From: Oxalobacteraceae bacterium UBA7693 | GTDB taxonomy: Bacteria; Pseudomonadota; Gammaproteobacteria; Burkholderiales; Burkholderiaceae_D | Reading direction: 5' to 3' | DNA: 16,145 nucleotides | Assembly (NCBI GenBank): GCA_002482715.1 | Contig: DLGN01000142.1 | Span: 1-16,145 of the forward strand | In this document: in pieces, positions 8,296 to 15,349 of the stretch | Position numbering within the stretch: the stretch's first letter is position 1 | How the letters are laid out: each line of letters starts with the position of its first letter | Program-made: the position numbers and the translations under genes | The notes under the pieces: generated by a model | What the model saw: only the letters and a program-made list of their open reading frames with translations | Databases searched by the model: none | Told to the model about the DNA's origin: nothing

Positions 8296-8299
8296 ACCA

Positions 8300-8791
8300 T
8301 TACTGGTATGCCACGAGTGTGTCAAAAATATCCTTTGACAAAACTCTGAATGAACTGTGAATAGATTCTGATAGCTTTTCAGGATCGTCAAAATCGGGCT
8401 TGGCAAGCATGACTATTTCAAAAATTGACCATTCTGGCATTGTGTTTTTGTTGACCCACTTTGTACCTTTCAATTTTTCCCAGTAGCCAATTTGAATGTC
8501 CTTTGTTTGTCCAAGCAGCCAAAGCTCAAAGTGCGCTTGACGGTGATTAAGTACGATCGCTAACTTAAGTTTATGCTTTTTAAGGTAGTCATTTTGCAGA
8601 TAAAAATAAGTGAAGTCGATATACCCATGTAGCACGTTTGCGACTGAGTACTCATCTAGATACGTTTTGGAAAAATCAGTTCTAAGATTTTGAACAATAC
8701 CAACCAAATTTTGGTAAGTTTTTTGTATCTCTCCGCTCGCGAAAGCCTCCTTGTAGGCAGCTATCCGAGCATTTAGATTTTTACCTGGCAT
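8300..8791 (-). CDS. Conserved hypothetical protein, DUF7000-like (163 aa)
   Basis: A soluble 163-aa protein with no signal peptide. The order of motifs resembles the DUF7000 family as I remember it: N-terminal helix AYKEAFASGEIQKTYQNLVG, a YxxGYxDxTYFxL-type block (VLHGYIDFTYFYLQNDYLKK), then KLKLAIVLNHRQAHFELWLLG with QIGYWEKLKG, and a C-terminal helix after MLAKPDFDDPEKLSESIHSS. Function of that family is unknown. GAGGA lies 8 nt before the ATG, giving a good start. The gene is bounded by attC-like spacers on both sides. It looks AT-richer than the helicase and pepD genes, as expected for acquired cargo. The family assignment is from memory and moderate; coding status is firm. Confidence 0.75.
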   Translation of the reverse strand: MPGKNLNARIAAYKEAFASGEIQKTYQNLVGIVQNLRTDFSKTYLDEYSVANVLHGYIDFTYFYLQNDYLKKHKLKLAIVLNHRQAHFELWLLGQTKDIQIGYWEKLKGTKWVNKNTMPEWSIFEIVMLAKPDFDDPEKLSESIHSSFRVLSKDIFDTLVAYQ

Positions 8792-8801
8792 TATCTGTTT
8801 C

Positions 8802-8908
8802 CTCTAACTTCGTTTGGGGCATACCGCCGAAATGACGAGATCGCCACCACAGGTATCAAGAAAAATAAAATGTCCATTTGCGATCCCCTATCGATTGTTC
8901 TGTTATGC
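8802..8908 (-). repeat. attC-like spacer between the 190-aa and 163-aa genes
   Basis: The entry box GCATAAC starts directly after the TAG stop of the 190-aa gene; the exit box GTTAGAG lies 10 nt before the ATG of the 163-aa gene. The TAAC/GTTA ends pair. Further in, GGGG, AT, CGC, AAATG and AC of one arm pair in order with the other arm, with single or double unpaired bases always on the same arm. A bulged imperfect stem of this kind is characteristic of attC sites. Length is 107 bp. Confidence 0.45.
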
Positions 8909-9481
8909 CTATTTTTCCAATGCCATCCTCATCTTGGAAGCGTTTTCTATGATCTCCTTAAGTCGAAGTTGCCAAACCCCATCTGTCTTAATAAAACGCT
9001 CTTGATCGTCGCCTTTATATCCATTTGAAAGGGTGGCGGTGTAATGAATAATCGCTTCATCAGAGGACAAGAACTGAATCTTATTTATGGAAACTATACT
9101 TCCCTTCATCAGAGTTAGCAATTCAGGAGTAGGCGCAAAACCTAGGCGATTAATTCCAATGAATGAATCTTTAGCAGACAGTGTAGATCGAAGCTCTGTA
9201 GGAATACCTTCAAAAAAAATGTCTGCTTGTCTTCTAACATTCGGGTTGGAACTCTTTGCGGCATTTAAAAATATTGGTACGAATTCTGCCCTAACTAACT
9301 CCATATCTTTGGCGTAAATGAATCGAGACGCTGAATTAAACTGCCCCTTGGAAAATGAAGACCAATACTCTTTGAATCGTTTATCTAAAACATTTTTCTC
9401 TGATGCGAAAATTGACGCGCTAAAGAAAAATGCCATTAAGAATGCAATTAGCTTCAGGTAATTTTTACAGTTCTTAGTCAT
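8909..9481 (-). CDS. Secreted hypothetical protein (190 aa)
   Basis: Not recognised as a known family. The start was set at the Met of MTKNCKNYLK because a clear signal peptide follows: basic n-region, hydrophobic core LIAFLMAFFFSASIFA and cleavage expected before SEKN. The mature part of about 165 aa is mostly helical at first (VLDKRFKEYWSSFSKGQFNS), then strand-rich near the end (VSINKIQFLSSDEAIIHYTATL, FIKTDGVWQLRL). This recalls NTF2/SnoaL-like DUFs that end in a DGVWQLRL-type strand, but that is inference. The ATG follows GTTATGC by 3 nt, with no Shine-Dalgarno, a setting typical of cassette genes. The longer in-frame start at 9514 would run into the palindrome and is rejected. Confidence 0.72.
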   Translation of the reverse strand: MTKNCKNYLKLIAFLMAFFFSASIFASEKNVLDKRFKEYWSSFSKGQFNSASRFIYAKDMELVRAEFVPIFLNAAKSSNPNVRRQADIFFEGIPTELRSTLSAKDSFIGINRLGFAPTPELLTLMKGSIVSINKIQFLSSDEAIIHYTATLSNGYKGDDQERFIKTDGVWQLRLKEIIENASKMRMALEK

Positions 9482-9485
9482 ATGG

Positions 9486-9569
9486 GCATAACGAAGAGCG
9501 TTTATCCGCCGCATCGGAAACGCAAAAATAAGAATCCGCGATCATTGCGGCGGATAAACCTTGTTGGAC
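9486..9569 (-). repeat. attC-like palindrome upstream of the 190-aa gene
   Basis: A 14-bp perfect inverted repeat (GTTTATCCGCCGCA at 9500-9513, complement at 9546-9559) with a 32-nt centre. It is flanked by GTTGGAC on the plus strand (9563-9569, perfect GTTRRRY) and GCATAAC (9486-9492). Total 84 bp, ending 3-4 nt before the gene start. It could instead be a REP-type hairpin, since GCGGATAA-containing stems are common in proteobacterial repeats, or a terminator of a lost upstream gene, though there is no T-run. Confidence 0.4.
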
Positions 9570-9877
9570 TGAACCGACTGTGAGTCGATTGATTAAGGGG
9601 ATTGTATGCGAATTGATCGCTTGATTGCTAGTAGATTAGCAAGGTAATTATTTAACTTGTGGTCAAATTCAAGTATTCGGGAGATCGATAACAACCGCCC
9701 CCATTTTCTTTTGAAAGTTTTTTGCTTTTGCTTTCAGGCTTTAGCGAACTAGCCCGAAGTGCGCTTAGGAACCCGTTTTGAATCGCTGCACTTGGGCACT
9801 GTTACTTGATTATGGTGGTGGCTCTGTGACTAATACTTGTGGATGCTTAATAATTCTTAAATACAGCCATATTCCAT

Positions 9878-9905
9878 GTTGGGCTGAGCTTTGCTTAGCG
9901 CCAAC
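9878..9905. repeat. REP-like hairpin (GTTGGGC family)
   Basis: GTTGGGCTGAGC and GCTTAGCGCCAAC pair around a TTT loop with one bulged base and one G-T pair, followed by CTACC. Palindromes of the form TGTTGGGCTGCGC...CCCAACCTAC are dispersed between genes in many beta- and gamma-proteobacteria. A single copy is visible here. Confidence 0.6.
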
Positions 9906-9939
9906 CTACCTTCGGCTTTACATCGTTCTGGGTAACAAA

Positions 9940-9991
9940 TGCCCGACATCATTGACTACACAATGAGTAGTCAGTGTGAGAGTTGCGGGCA
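9940..9991. repeat. Nested inverted repeat downstream of the helicase gene
   Basis: TGACTAC (9953-9959) and GTAGTCA (9967-9973) form a perfect 7-bp stem with a 7-nt loop. An outer pair TGCCCG (9940-9945) and CGGGCA (9986-9991) encloses it. It lies 28 bp past the helicase stop and could act in 3'-end formation or mRNA stabilisation, but no U-run is present. Confidence 0.4.
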
Positions 9992-10018
9992 CGATTGCAT
10001 CCGGAAACAGATACAAAC

Positions 10019-11272
10019 TCACTTCAACATCTGCGCCCGCAGTTTGTCTTTCTTATTCGGGCGCTTGCCTTTAACCCCACCATTCGGATCTGCTGGTTTA
10101 GCAGTTTGCGCAAGCGCTAGTTTGTCTTCGCTAGGAATAAATCCTTCGATTTGTTCGCGCTCGACTTTGATGTTGTGGCGTTTTTCGATTAAGCGGAAGT
10201 GGGCTTCGTTGGCGGGATCGGCGCAGATAAAGCTGATTGCTAACCCTGCTTCGCCAGCGCGGCCTGTGCGGCCGATGCGGTGGGTGTAATCATCGCTGGA
10301 GCGGGGTAAATCAAAATTGACCACGACCGGTAATTGATAGATGTCGATACCGCGTGCGGCGACGTCGGTGGCGACTAGGATTTTGACGCGGGATGCTTTG
10401 AAGTCGCTGATGACTTGGCTGCGTTTGCCTTGAGTTTGTTCACCGTGAAAAGCTTCGGCGCTGATGTGAGCGCGACGCAATTTGGTTGATAATAAATCTG
10501 CCGCATATTTGGTGGCGACAAAGACCAAAACGCGTGACCATTTTTCAGTTTGAAATAAGTGCTTGAGCAGTTGGGTTCTTTGCGTGGCCTCGACCATGAT
10601 TGCTCGTTGCGTGATGTCAGGCTTGCTCTCATCGGTATCGGGAATATTGATGCGCGCCGGATCGCTTAATAATGCTTGCGCTAACTCGGCGACATTTGGC
10701 GCGAAGGTCGCTGAGAAAAAACAGTTTTGTATTTGTGTTGCCAATAACCCCAAGACTTGTTTTAGCTCGTCGGCAAAACCCAATGCCAACATGCGATCTG
10801 CTTCATCTAATACTAAGCAAGACACTTGATCCAACTTGATCGCGTTTTTGCTATGCAAGTCGAGCAAACGTCCTGGCGTTGCCACCACGATGTCGGCACC
10901 ACCGCGTAAATGCAGCATTTGCGGATTGATTGAAATGCCGCCAAACAAGACCGCTAATTTAGGTGGATGCGCAGCACCTAGACTCAGGCTGCGCAGCGTG
11001 TCGCCAACTTGTACGGCTAATTCTCTGGTCGGTACCAAGATCAATGTTTGCACCACACGGGTTTGGCTATGGCCTTGCTTGAGGTAGCGTTCTAGCAAAG
11101 GCAGACAATACGCGGCAGTTTTTCCTGAACCTGTTTGCGCGGTCGCTAACACATCGCGCCCTGCCAACATGACAGGGATGACATCTTGTTGAATCGCGGT
11201 CGGCTGCGTATAGCCTCGCGTTTGAATGGCATTGAGTAAGGTATTGGAAAGACCGAGTTGAGAGAAGGGCAT
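10019..11272 (-). CDS. rhlE: DEAD-box ATP-dependent RNA helicase, RhlE type
   Basis: Cytosolic RNA-dependent ATPase that unwinds short RNA duplexes, acting in mRNA turnover or ribosome assembly in this family. All motifs are intact in a product of about 417 aa: Q motif (FSQLGLS...PTAIQ), motif I AQTGSGKT (45-52), Ia PTRELAVQ (81-88), GG, Ib TPGRLLDL (132-139), II DEAD (156-159), III SAT (187-189), IV VLVFVATKYAADLL, V VATDVAARGID and VI HRIGRTGRAGEAG. The C-terminal tail is short and Lys-rich (GVKGKRPNKKDKLRAQMLK), as in RhlE-like proteins. The start at MPFSQLGLS matches the family N-terminus (MxFxxLGL); a further in-frame ATG nine codons upstream (11299) is less likely. Neither has a clear ribosome-binding site. 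The exact paralog (rhlE versus related dbpA/srmB-like) is not proven. Confidence 0.93.
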   Translation of the reverse strand: MPFSQLGLSNTLLNAIQTRGYTQPTAIQQDVIPVMLAGRDVLATAQTGSGKTAAYCLPLLERYLKQGHSQTRVVQTLILVPTRELAVQVGDTLRSLSLGAAHPPKLAVLFGGISINPQMLHLRGGADIVVATPGRLLDLHSKNAIKLDQVSCLVLDEADRMLALGFADELKQVLGLLATQIQNCFFSATFAPNVAELAQALLSDPARINIPDTDESKPDITQRAIMVEATQRTQLLKHLFQTEKWSRVLVFVATKYAADLLSTKLRRAHISAEAFHGEQTQGKRSQVISDFKASRVKILVATDVAARGIDIYQLPVVVNFDLPRSSDDYTHRIGRTGRAGEAGLAISFICADPANEAHFRLIEKRHNIKVEREQIEGFIPSEDKLALAQTAKPADPNGGVKGKRPNKKDKLRAQMLK

Positions 11273-11429
11273 AGTCGCAGTGTAGGGAGGGGTAAGCATT
11301 TACCGATAGGCGAGATTTTAAACGATATTGATGAGCGAACTGCTTTTCCTTGGTGTATTCTCGCTGACGTTCGGTGTTTCAAGCCAATCTGGTACGTCTT
11401 TTAACTGTTGAAAAAGTAAGGATGAAATA

Positions 11430-13556
11430 ATGAAAATAAAATATGCCTACGCTAAGCAAGCTTTGCAAAAAGCAGCGCTAGTGGTTTTTCTCACTAGCAG
11501 TGTTGGTGCTTTTGGTGTCGCCCATGCTGACACCTCGGGTCGTGCAATCACACCACAGGATTTGTGGGCGGTGAAACGGGTTGATAATCCGGTCGTATCT
11601 CCTGATCAAAAGTGGATTGCCTTTACGGTGCAAACTTGGTCGCTAGAGAAAAATCGTGCGCAGAATAATATCTGGTTGATGGATAGCCAAGGCCGCAATC
11701 AGCGTCGCTTGACCACCGCAGAAGCTAGCGATAGCGCAGCAGTGTGGAGCCCGGATGGTAGCCGTATCGCCTTCACTTCGCGTCGCAGCGATGACGAAGC
11801 GCCATCGCTTTATATTTTGCGTTTGGATGGTGGCGAAGCTGAAAAAGTCTTAGAACTGCCGTTTGGTGTGATGAATCCGAAGTGGCATCCGAACGGAAGC
11901 AGTTTGATTGTCGGTACCAAGGCGATTCCAGCCCTCAAAGGGACGTGGAGCGCCGATGATATGCAAGCGATGAAAAAAGAAATGAAGCGTCGTCGTGAAA
12001 GTAAGATGACGGCAAAAGTCACCGAGGATCGTGTATATCGATTCTTTGATCATTGGCTTACTGATGAATTGTCTGCGCATTTCTTGCAATTGGATTTAGG
12101 TAGTAAATCCATTAAAGATTTGACACCGCAATCGAAAGACTTATTTAGTTCTTCTAGTAGTTTTGATTTCACGATTTCACCAGATGGTAGTAGCTTGGTT
12201 TATAGCAGCAATTCCATCCCCGCGCCGCATCATGAAGCAGATAATCCCGATTTGTTTTTGTTGAAATTAGACGACCTAGCTAGCTCAAAAAATATCACCA
12301 ACGAGAATCGCGGACCTGACTCTTCTCCTAGTTTTTCTGCCGATGGCAAAAGCATTTACTACACACGCACCAATACGCCTTTGTATGACGGTAGCTCGGC
12401 AAAGCTGTGGCGTTATGATTTGACGACGGCAAAACATAGTCCAGTCACCGAAGCACGTGATTATTCCATCGCTGAATTTCAAAGCACCAAAGACATGAGT
12501 AAATTGTGGATGGTCGCGGAAGATAAAGGCGAGACTAGTATTTTTACAAGCAAAAATGATGGTAACCAATTTGAACGCGTGATTCGTGATGCTGGCATCT
12601 CCAAACTGAAAGTGCTTGGCAATCAGTTAGTATTTTTACGCAGCAGTTTTGATCGTCCTAACGAAATCTACACGATGGATGTCGCATCCAAAGCGGTTCG
12701 TCAATTAACCCATTTCAACGATGAGTTAATGGGAAAATTAAAGCTCGGCAAAGTCGAGTCTTATCAATTCAAAGGAGCGAACGACAACATCGTGCAAGGC
12801 TGGTTGATCTTGCCGCCTGACTACGATAAAACCAAAACTTATCCTTTGCTGCAACTGATGCATGGTGGGCCACATACCATGGTGGGCAATGCGTTTAACT
12901 TCCGTTGGAATGCGCATGCAATGGCGGCACCTGGTTATATTGTAAGTTGGGTGAATCGTCATGGTTCGACCGGTTTTGGTGAGCAATTTGCGCGTAGTAT
13001 TAATTCGGAGTGGGGTGTTAAGCCTATGCAAGATATCTTGCGCTCGAATGAGTACCTGATGCAAAAATTGGGGAATATTGATAGCAAGCGTATCGCAGCT
13101 GCGGGCGCGAGTTATGGCGGTTATTTGGCAGCCTGGTTGGCAGGTCACACTGATCGTTTCGTCACGATTATTGATCATGCTGGTGTCAACGATTTGGTTA
13201 CACAATATGGTTCTGATTCGACTAATTATTCATTTGAAAAAACCTTGGGCGGCAATCCATGGAGCGATACCGAAGTGATGCAAAAGAATAATCCGATGTC
13301 GTATGCGAAGAACTTTAAGACACCGATGTTATTGACACACGGCGAGTTGGATTATCGTGTGCCGTATGTGAATAGCACCGCTTTGTATGGCGTCTTGCAA
13401 GGCATGAAAGTGCCATCCAGATTAGTGATTTTCCCGAACGAAAATCATTGGATCTTGTCACCGCAAAATTCGGTTTATTGGTATTGGGAAGTGCAGAATT
13501 GGTTGCAGCGTTATATTGGTGGTACACCGACTTTAGTGCAGCCTAAGTTTCAATAA
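11430..13556 (+). CDS. Secreted S9 prolyl-oligopeptidase family peptidase
   Basis: A 708-aa exported serine peptidase of the S9 (acylaminoacyl-peptidase / DPP-like) group, acting on peptides in the periplasm or outside the cell. Residues 1 to about 33 are a Sec signal peptide (basic start, AALVVFLTSSVGAFGV, cleavage after AHA). Residues about 40-440 hold beta-propeller WD/PD40 units (SPDQKWIAFTVQTW, WSPDGSRIAFTSRRSDD, SPSFSADGKSIYYTRTN). Residues about 450-700 form the alpha/beta-hydrolase domain: oxyanion region LMHGGPH, nucleophile GASYGGY (Ser561), HGELDYRVPY (Asp641) and NENHW (His673). The catalytic triad is complete. AAGGA 7 nt before the ATG supports the start. A strong intrinsic terminator follows 8 bp after the stop, so this is a single-gene unit. 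It is divergent from the helicase gene, with about 157 bp between. Confidence 0.95.
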   Translation: MKIKYAYAKQALQKAALVVFLTSSVGAFGVAHADTSGRAITPQDLWAVKRVDNPVVSPDQKWIAFTVQTWSLEKNRAQNNIWLMDSQGRNQRRLTTAEASDSAAVWSPDGSRIAFTSRRSDDEAPSLYILRLDGGEAEKVLELPFGVMNPKWHPNGSSLIVGTKAIPALKGTWSADDMQAMKKEMKRRRESKMTAKVTEDRVYRFFDHWLTDELSAHFLQLDLGSKSIKDLTPQSKDLFSSSSSFDFTISPDGSSLVYSSNSIPAPHHEADNPDLFLLKLDDLASSKNITNENRGPDSSPSFSADGKSIYYTRTNTPLYDGSSAKLWRYDLTTAKHSPVTEARDYSIAEFQSTKDMSKLWMVAEDKGETSIFTSKNDGNQFERVIRDAGISKLKVLGNQLVFLRSSFDRPNEIYTMDVASKAVRQLTHFNDELMGKLKLGKVESYQFKGANDNIVQGWLILPPDYDKTKTYPLLQLMHGGPHTMVGNAFNFRWNAHAMAAPGYIVSWVNRHGSTGFGEQFARSINSEWGVKPMQDILRSNEYLMQKLGNIDSKRIAAAGASYGGYLAAWLAGHTDRFVTIIDHAGVNDLVTQYGSDSTNYSFEKTLGGNPWSDTEVMQKNNPMSYAKNFKTPMLLTHGELDYRVPYVNSTALYGVLQGMKVPSRLVIFPNENHWILSPQNSVYWYWEVQNWLQRYIGGTPTLVQPKFQ

Positions 13557-13564
13557 ACAAAATT

Positions 13565-13601
13565 GCCAGCATCTGAATTGAATTCGATGCTGGCTTTTTT
13601 T
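13565..13601 (+). terminator. Rho-independent terminator of the S9 peptidase gene
   Basis: A perfect 9-bp stem (GCCAGCATC / GATGCTGGC) with a 12-nt loop is followed directly by seven T residues, 8 bp after the S9 stop codon. It also lies in front of the convergent GNAT gene. Confidence 0.92.
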
Positions 13602-13622
13602 CGATGACTAGTTTTTTGATGA

Positions 13623-13652
13623 CAGTACAAATCAGTGCAAATCAGTACAGGT
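13623..13652. repeat. 10-bp tandem repeat over the GNAT stop codon
   Basis: Three consecutive 10-mers read CAGTACAAAT, CAGTGCAAAT and CAGTACAGGT on the plus strand, the second and third diverged by one and two bases. The TGA stop of the minus-strand GNAT gene is at the junction of units two and three, so the repeat forms the last codons and the 3' flank. Confidence 0.6.
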
Positions 13653-14121
13653 AAGACATCAAGCGTTCATCGATGTAGCGATCTTCTTTTTTTAAATACG
13701 TATATTTTCGCAGCACACCTTCCGCTTGAAATCCGCATTTTTCATACAAACTAATTGCGCGTGTATTCTCAACACTGGCACTGAGTTCAATGCGCCTTAA
13801 TTGCTTGGTTTTTCCTAAGGCAATGATCTCTTCAAACATCTTTTTAGCATAACCCTTGCCAGCAAAATCAGGATCAATCGCGACACCACCCAAATAAGCA
13901 ATATGTGAAGTTCGATGTTTTAAGGGAATTAACTTGAACATGCCTATCGATATTCCTGCTTCCTCAAAAACGTACAACACGCCATCATCCAATAGTTGCT
14001 CGAAGATAGGCACGAATGCTGATCCGTCCATAGGCTCGTACAAGAGGAAGGGGTTGATTTCTGGGTGCATGTACAAGCGATAAATAAAATCAAGGTCATG
14101 TGTGGTAGCGGGGCGATTCAT
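13642..14121 (-). CDS. GNAT family N-acetyltransferase
   Basis: About 159 aa, cytosolic, predicted acetyl-CoA-dependent acetyltransferase with unknown substrate. The GNAT core is complete: motif D/A HIAYLGGVAIDPDFAGKGYA with the acetyl-CoA loop AGKGYA, then RRIELSASVENTRAISLYEKCGFQAEG, the NxxAxxLYxKxGF signature of RimJ/RimL- and phosphinothricin-acetyltransferase-like members, and a C-terminal YIDERLMSYLY strand. The start at MNRPATTHDLDFIYRLY fits the family; a TTG at 14175 would add 18 unconvincing residues. No ribosome-binding site is seen for the ATG. The gap to the upstream solute-binding protein gene on the same strand is 34 bp, so translation from a shared transcript is likely. Last codons lie in a 10-bp tandem repeat. 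Confidence 0.9.
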   Translation of the reverse strand: MNRPATTHDLDFIYRLYMHPEINPFLLYEPMDGSAFVPIFEQLLDDGVLYVFEEAGISIGMFKLIPLKHRTSHIAYLGGVAIDPDFAGKGYAKKMFEEIIALGKTKQLRRIELSASVENTRAISLYEKCGFQAEGVLRKYTYLKKEDRYIDERLMSYLY

Positions 14122-14155
14122 ATTGTGTTGTGATGTCGTTGTATATGAGTTAATC

Positions 14156-14926
14156 TTATTCACGATATCGATCAAAAATGCGCTTCAATTCACCGCTTTT
14201 TTGTAGAGAAACGAGTGCGTCATTGATCATCTTGATCTGTTTTTCAGGTAAGTCTTTTCTCAAACCCATATAAAATTTTTCCGATAGCTTAGGATTTTCA
14301 AGTAATCGGACTTGTTTTTCAAATCCCTCGCGGTTAATCGAATTTTTAATGCCAGGAGAACGGTGGCAATAGAATCGACCACGACCAGCTAAGAGTTTGC
14401 GCAAATTGGATAAAGACGAGGTAGCACCATTATCGATCTTGAGGCCGCCAATATTTTGCAAGATATCGACAATCCCAAAACCACGAATCGCCAAGATCGT
14501 GCCATCGTCTCCTAGTGCCCGAATATCTTCCCAGCTAGTCACTTCAATCGGATCATCTGCTCTGACTGCCAACAAATAGTCCACAGAAAAGAGTGGAGTG
14601 CCCAATAGTTTGTATTGCGCGGTATTGCGATCAATATTTTGTACGCCACAGATGGCATCGATGCGATTGTTAATAAAATTGGCATCAATGCGTAACCTCG
14701 GCATCCAGACTTGATCACCGCTAAATTGAACTTCAGGTGTACGTTTTTCAATGGCGCGAAAAATATCGACACAGATTCCGCCGATTGCTGGTCGTCCGTC
14801 ATGATGTATGGCGATGTACTTGGGCTCTGATGATTCTTGCGCTGCTGTGCGAATGACGATTACTGCCATTGCTGGAAGCTGTATCGACAAAAGCAGAATG
14901 GTGACAGCCCTGCGCCAAAAATGCAT
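14156..14926 (-). CDS. Periplasmic solute-binding protein (SBP_bac_3 type)
   Basis: A 256-aa exported protein of the extracellular solute-binding family 3, which binds amino acids or similar small ligands. Residues 1-21 are a Sec signal peptide (MHFWRRAVTILLLSIQLPAMA, cleavage after AMA). The mature chain has the usual two-lobe order: GICVDIFRAIEKRTPEVQFSG (lobe I), NNRIDAICGVQNIDRNTAQY, then the hinge and PLFSVDYLLAVRADDPIEV. The block SWEDIRALGDDGTILAIRGFGIVDIL and the C-terminal MINDALVSLQKSGELKRIFDRY match the closing helix of SBP_bac_3. No permease or ATPase gene is adjacent, so it is an orphan that may feed a distant transporter or act as a sensor partner. It probably forms a unit with the GNAT gene downstream. 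The ribosome-binding site is weak. Confidence 0.85.
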   Translation of the reverse strand: MHFWRRAVTILLLSIQLPAMAVIVIRTAAQESSEPKYIAIHHDGRPAIGGICVDIFRAIEKRTPEVQFSGDQVWMPRLRIDANFINNRIDAICGVQNIDRNTAQYKLLGTPLFSVDYLLAVRADDPIEVTSWEDIRALGDDGTILAIRGFGIVDILQNIGGLKIDNGATSSLSNLRKLLAGRGRFYCHRSPGIKNSINREGFEKQVRLLENPKLSEKFYMGLRKDLPEKQIKMINDALVSLQKSGELKRIFDRYRE

Positions 14927-15349
14927 AAAACGCCCCAGAGGTTTTCGAATATAAGTCTATCTTTAGATTTTCTTAATGAAGTCGCATTGTACTCCTTAAT
15001 ATACTCGGACTTAAATCTAGAAGCTTTAAAAATTGCAAACGCACACTAGGAAATAAGTTTGCTTCTCTACTAGATTAACCAAATACTTATTAGCACTACC
15101 GTGTTGTGAACCGTTTACGGCTTAGGTAGGCGTGCGTGAGGCATGTTGATGACCGTCGTGCGAGATCAATTCTATAAATTAGATGGCTTATTGCCCTTTA
15201 CTATTGCAATTGAATTAGCGCTTCCCCCACTAAACTGTTGCAAAGACTATTTTCAGTTTACTCATAATTAAGGCACTGTGAATCAGCTCTTAGGTCAATT
15301 TTTGCGATGTAAATCTGGCGGTGATATCCATGAAGAATAAGGGCGGGGC
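14927..15349. other. 423-bp noncoding gap, two divergent starts
   Basis: AT-rich interval between the solute-binding protein start (-) and the YbdK-like start (+). It must hold promoters for both, but no convincing -35/-10 pair, operator, riboswitch, RNA gene or repeat was recognised. A seven-codon frame (15330-15353) precedes the YbdK start and overlaps its ATG at the TGA; it may be chance. Confidence 0.5.

Larger units (their letters stand above)
7831..9569 (-). mobile_element. Putative integrase-less gene-cassette array (CALIN)
   Basis: Three short minus-strand genes (7915-8193, 8300-8791, 8909-9481) are separated and flanked by four spacers of 84-107 bp. Each spacer begins within 0-4 nt of, or overlaps, a stop codon, and the three that precede these genes end 3-10 nt before a start codon. 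The spacer ends carry 7-bp boxes resembling integron R''/R' sites (GTTTAAC, ACATAAC, GCATAAC, GTCCAAC on the entry side; GTTGAAA, GTTAAGC, GTTAGAG, GTTATGC on the exit side). Inner inverted repeats are clear in at least two. This matches known gene cassettes: promoterless ORF plus attC, all in one orientation, cargo mostly unknown. No integron integrase or attI is seen within the window, so it would be a cluster of attC sites lacking an integrase. The boxes are degenerate and were found by eye, so this is a hypothesis. Confidence 0.45.
9570..10018. other. Noncoding 450-bp stretch with palindromes
   Basis: No credible gene is visible. It holds a REP-like hairpin (9878-9905) and a double palindrome (9940-9991) behind the helicase gene. 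The 62-aa plus-strand frame starting at 9778 reads through the REP hairpin and is not coding-like. A minus-strand open stretch at 9655-9801 has an odd basic peptide (SLKPESKSKKLSKENGGG) but no start; it may be a decayed gene end. Confidence 0.55.

Noticed and set aside
9482..9514. Upstream ATG for the secreted 190-aa gene
   Set aside because: It lies inside the palindrome and would bury the signal peptide behind 11 extra residues.
7831..9569. CRISPR array or toxin-antitoxin operon as explanation of the short genes and spacers
   Set aside because: Spacers are not repeated sequences of fixed length, no cas gene is present, and the ORFs do not overlap or pair as toxin-antitoxin genes do.
9652..9801. 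Minus-strand open stretch with a basic peptide (SLKPESKSKKLSKENGGG)
   Set aside because: No start codon, under 50 codons and not matched to a family; at most a decayed gene end.
9778..9966. 62-aa plus-strand ORF in the noncoding zone
   Set aside because: It reads through the REP-like hairpin, has Cys/Leu-rich low-quality composition and no ribosome-binding site.
14122..14175. TTG-initiated extension of the GNAT gene
   Set aside because: The added residues do not fit the GNAT family and would overlap the upstream gene; the ATG at 14121 is better.
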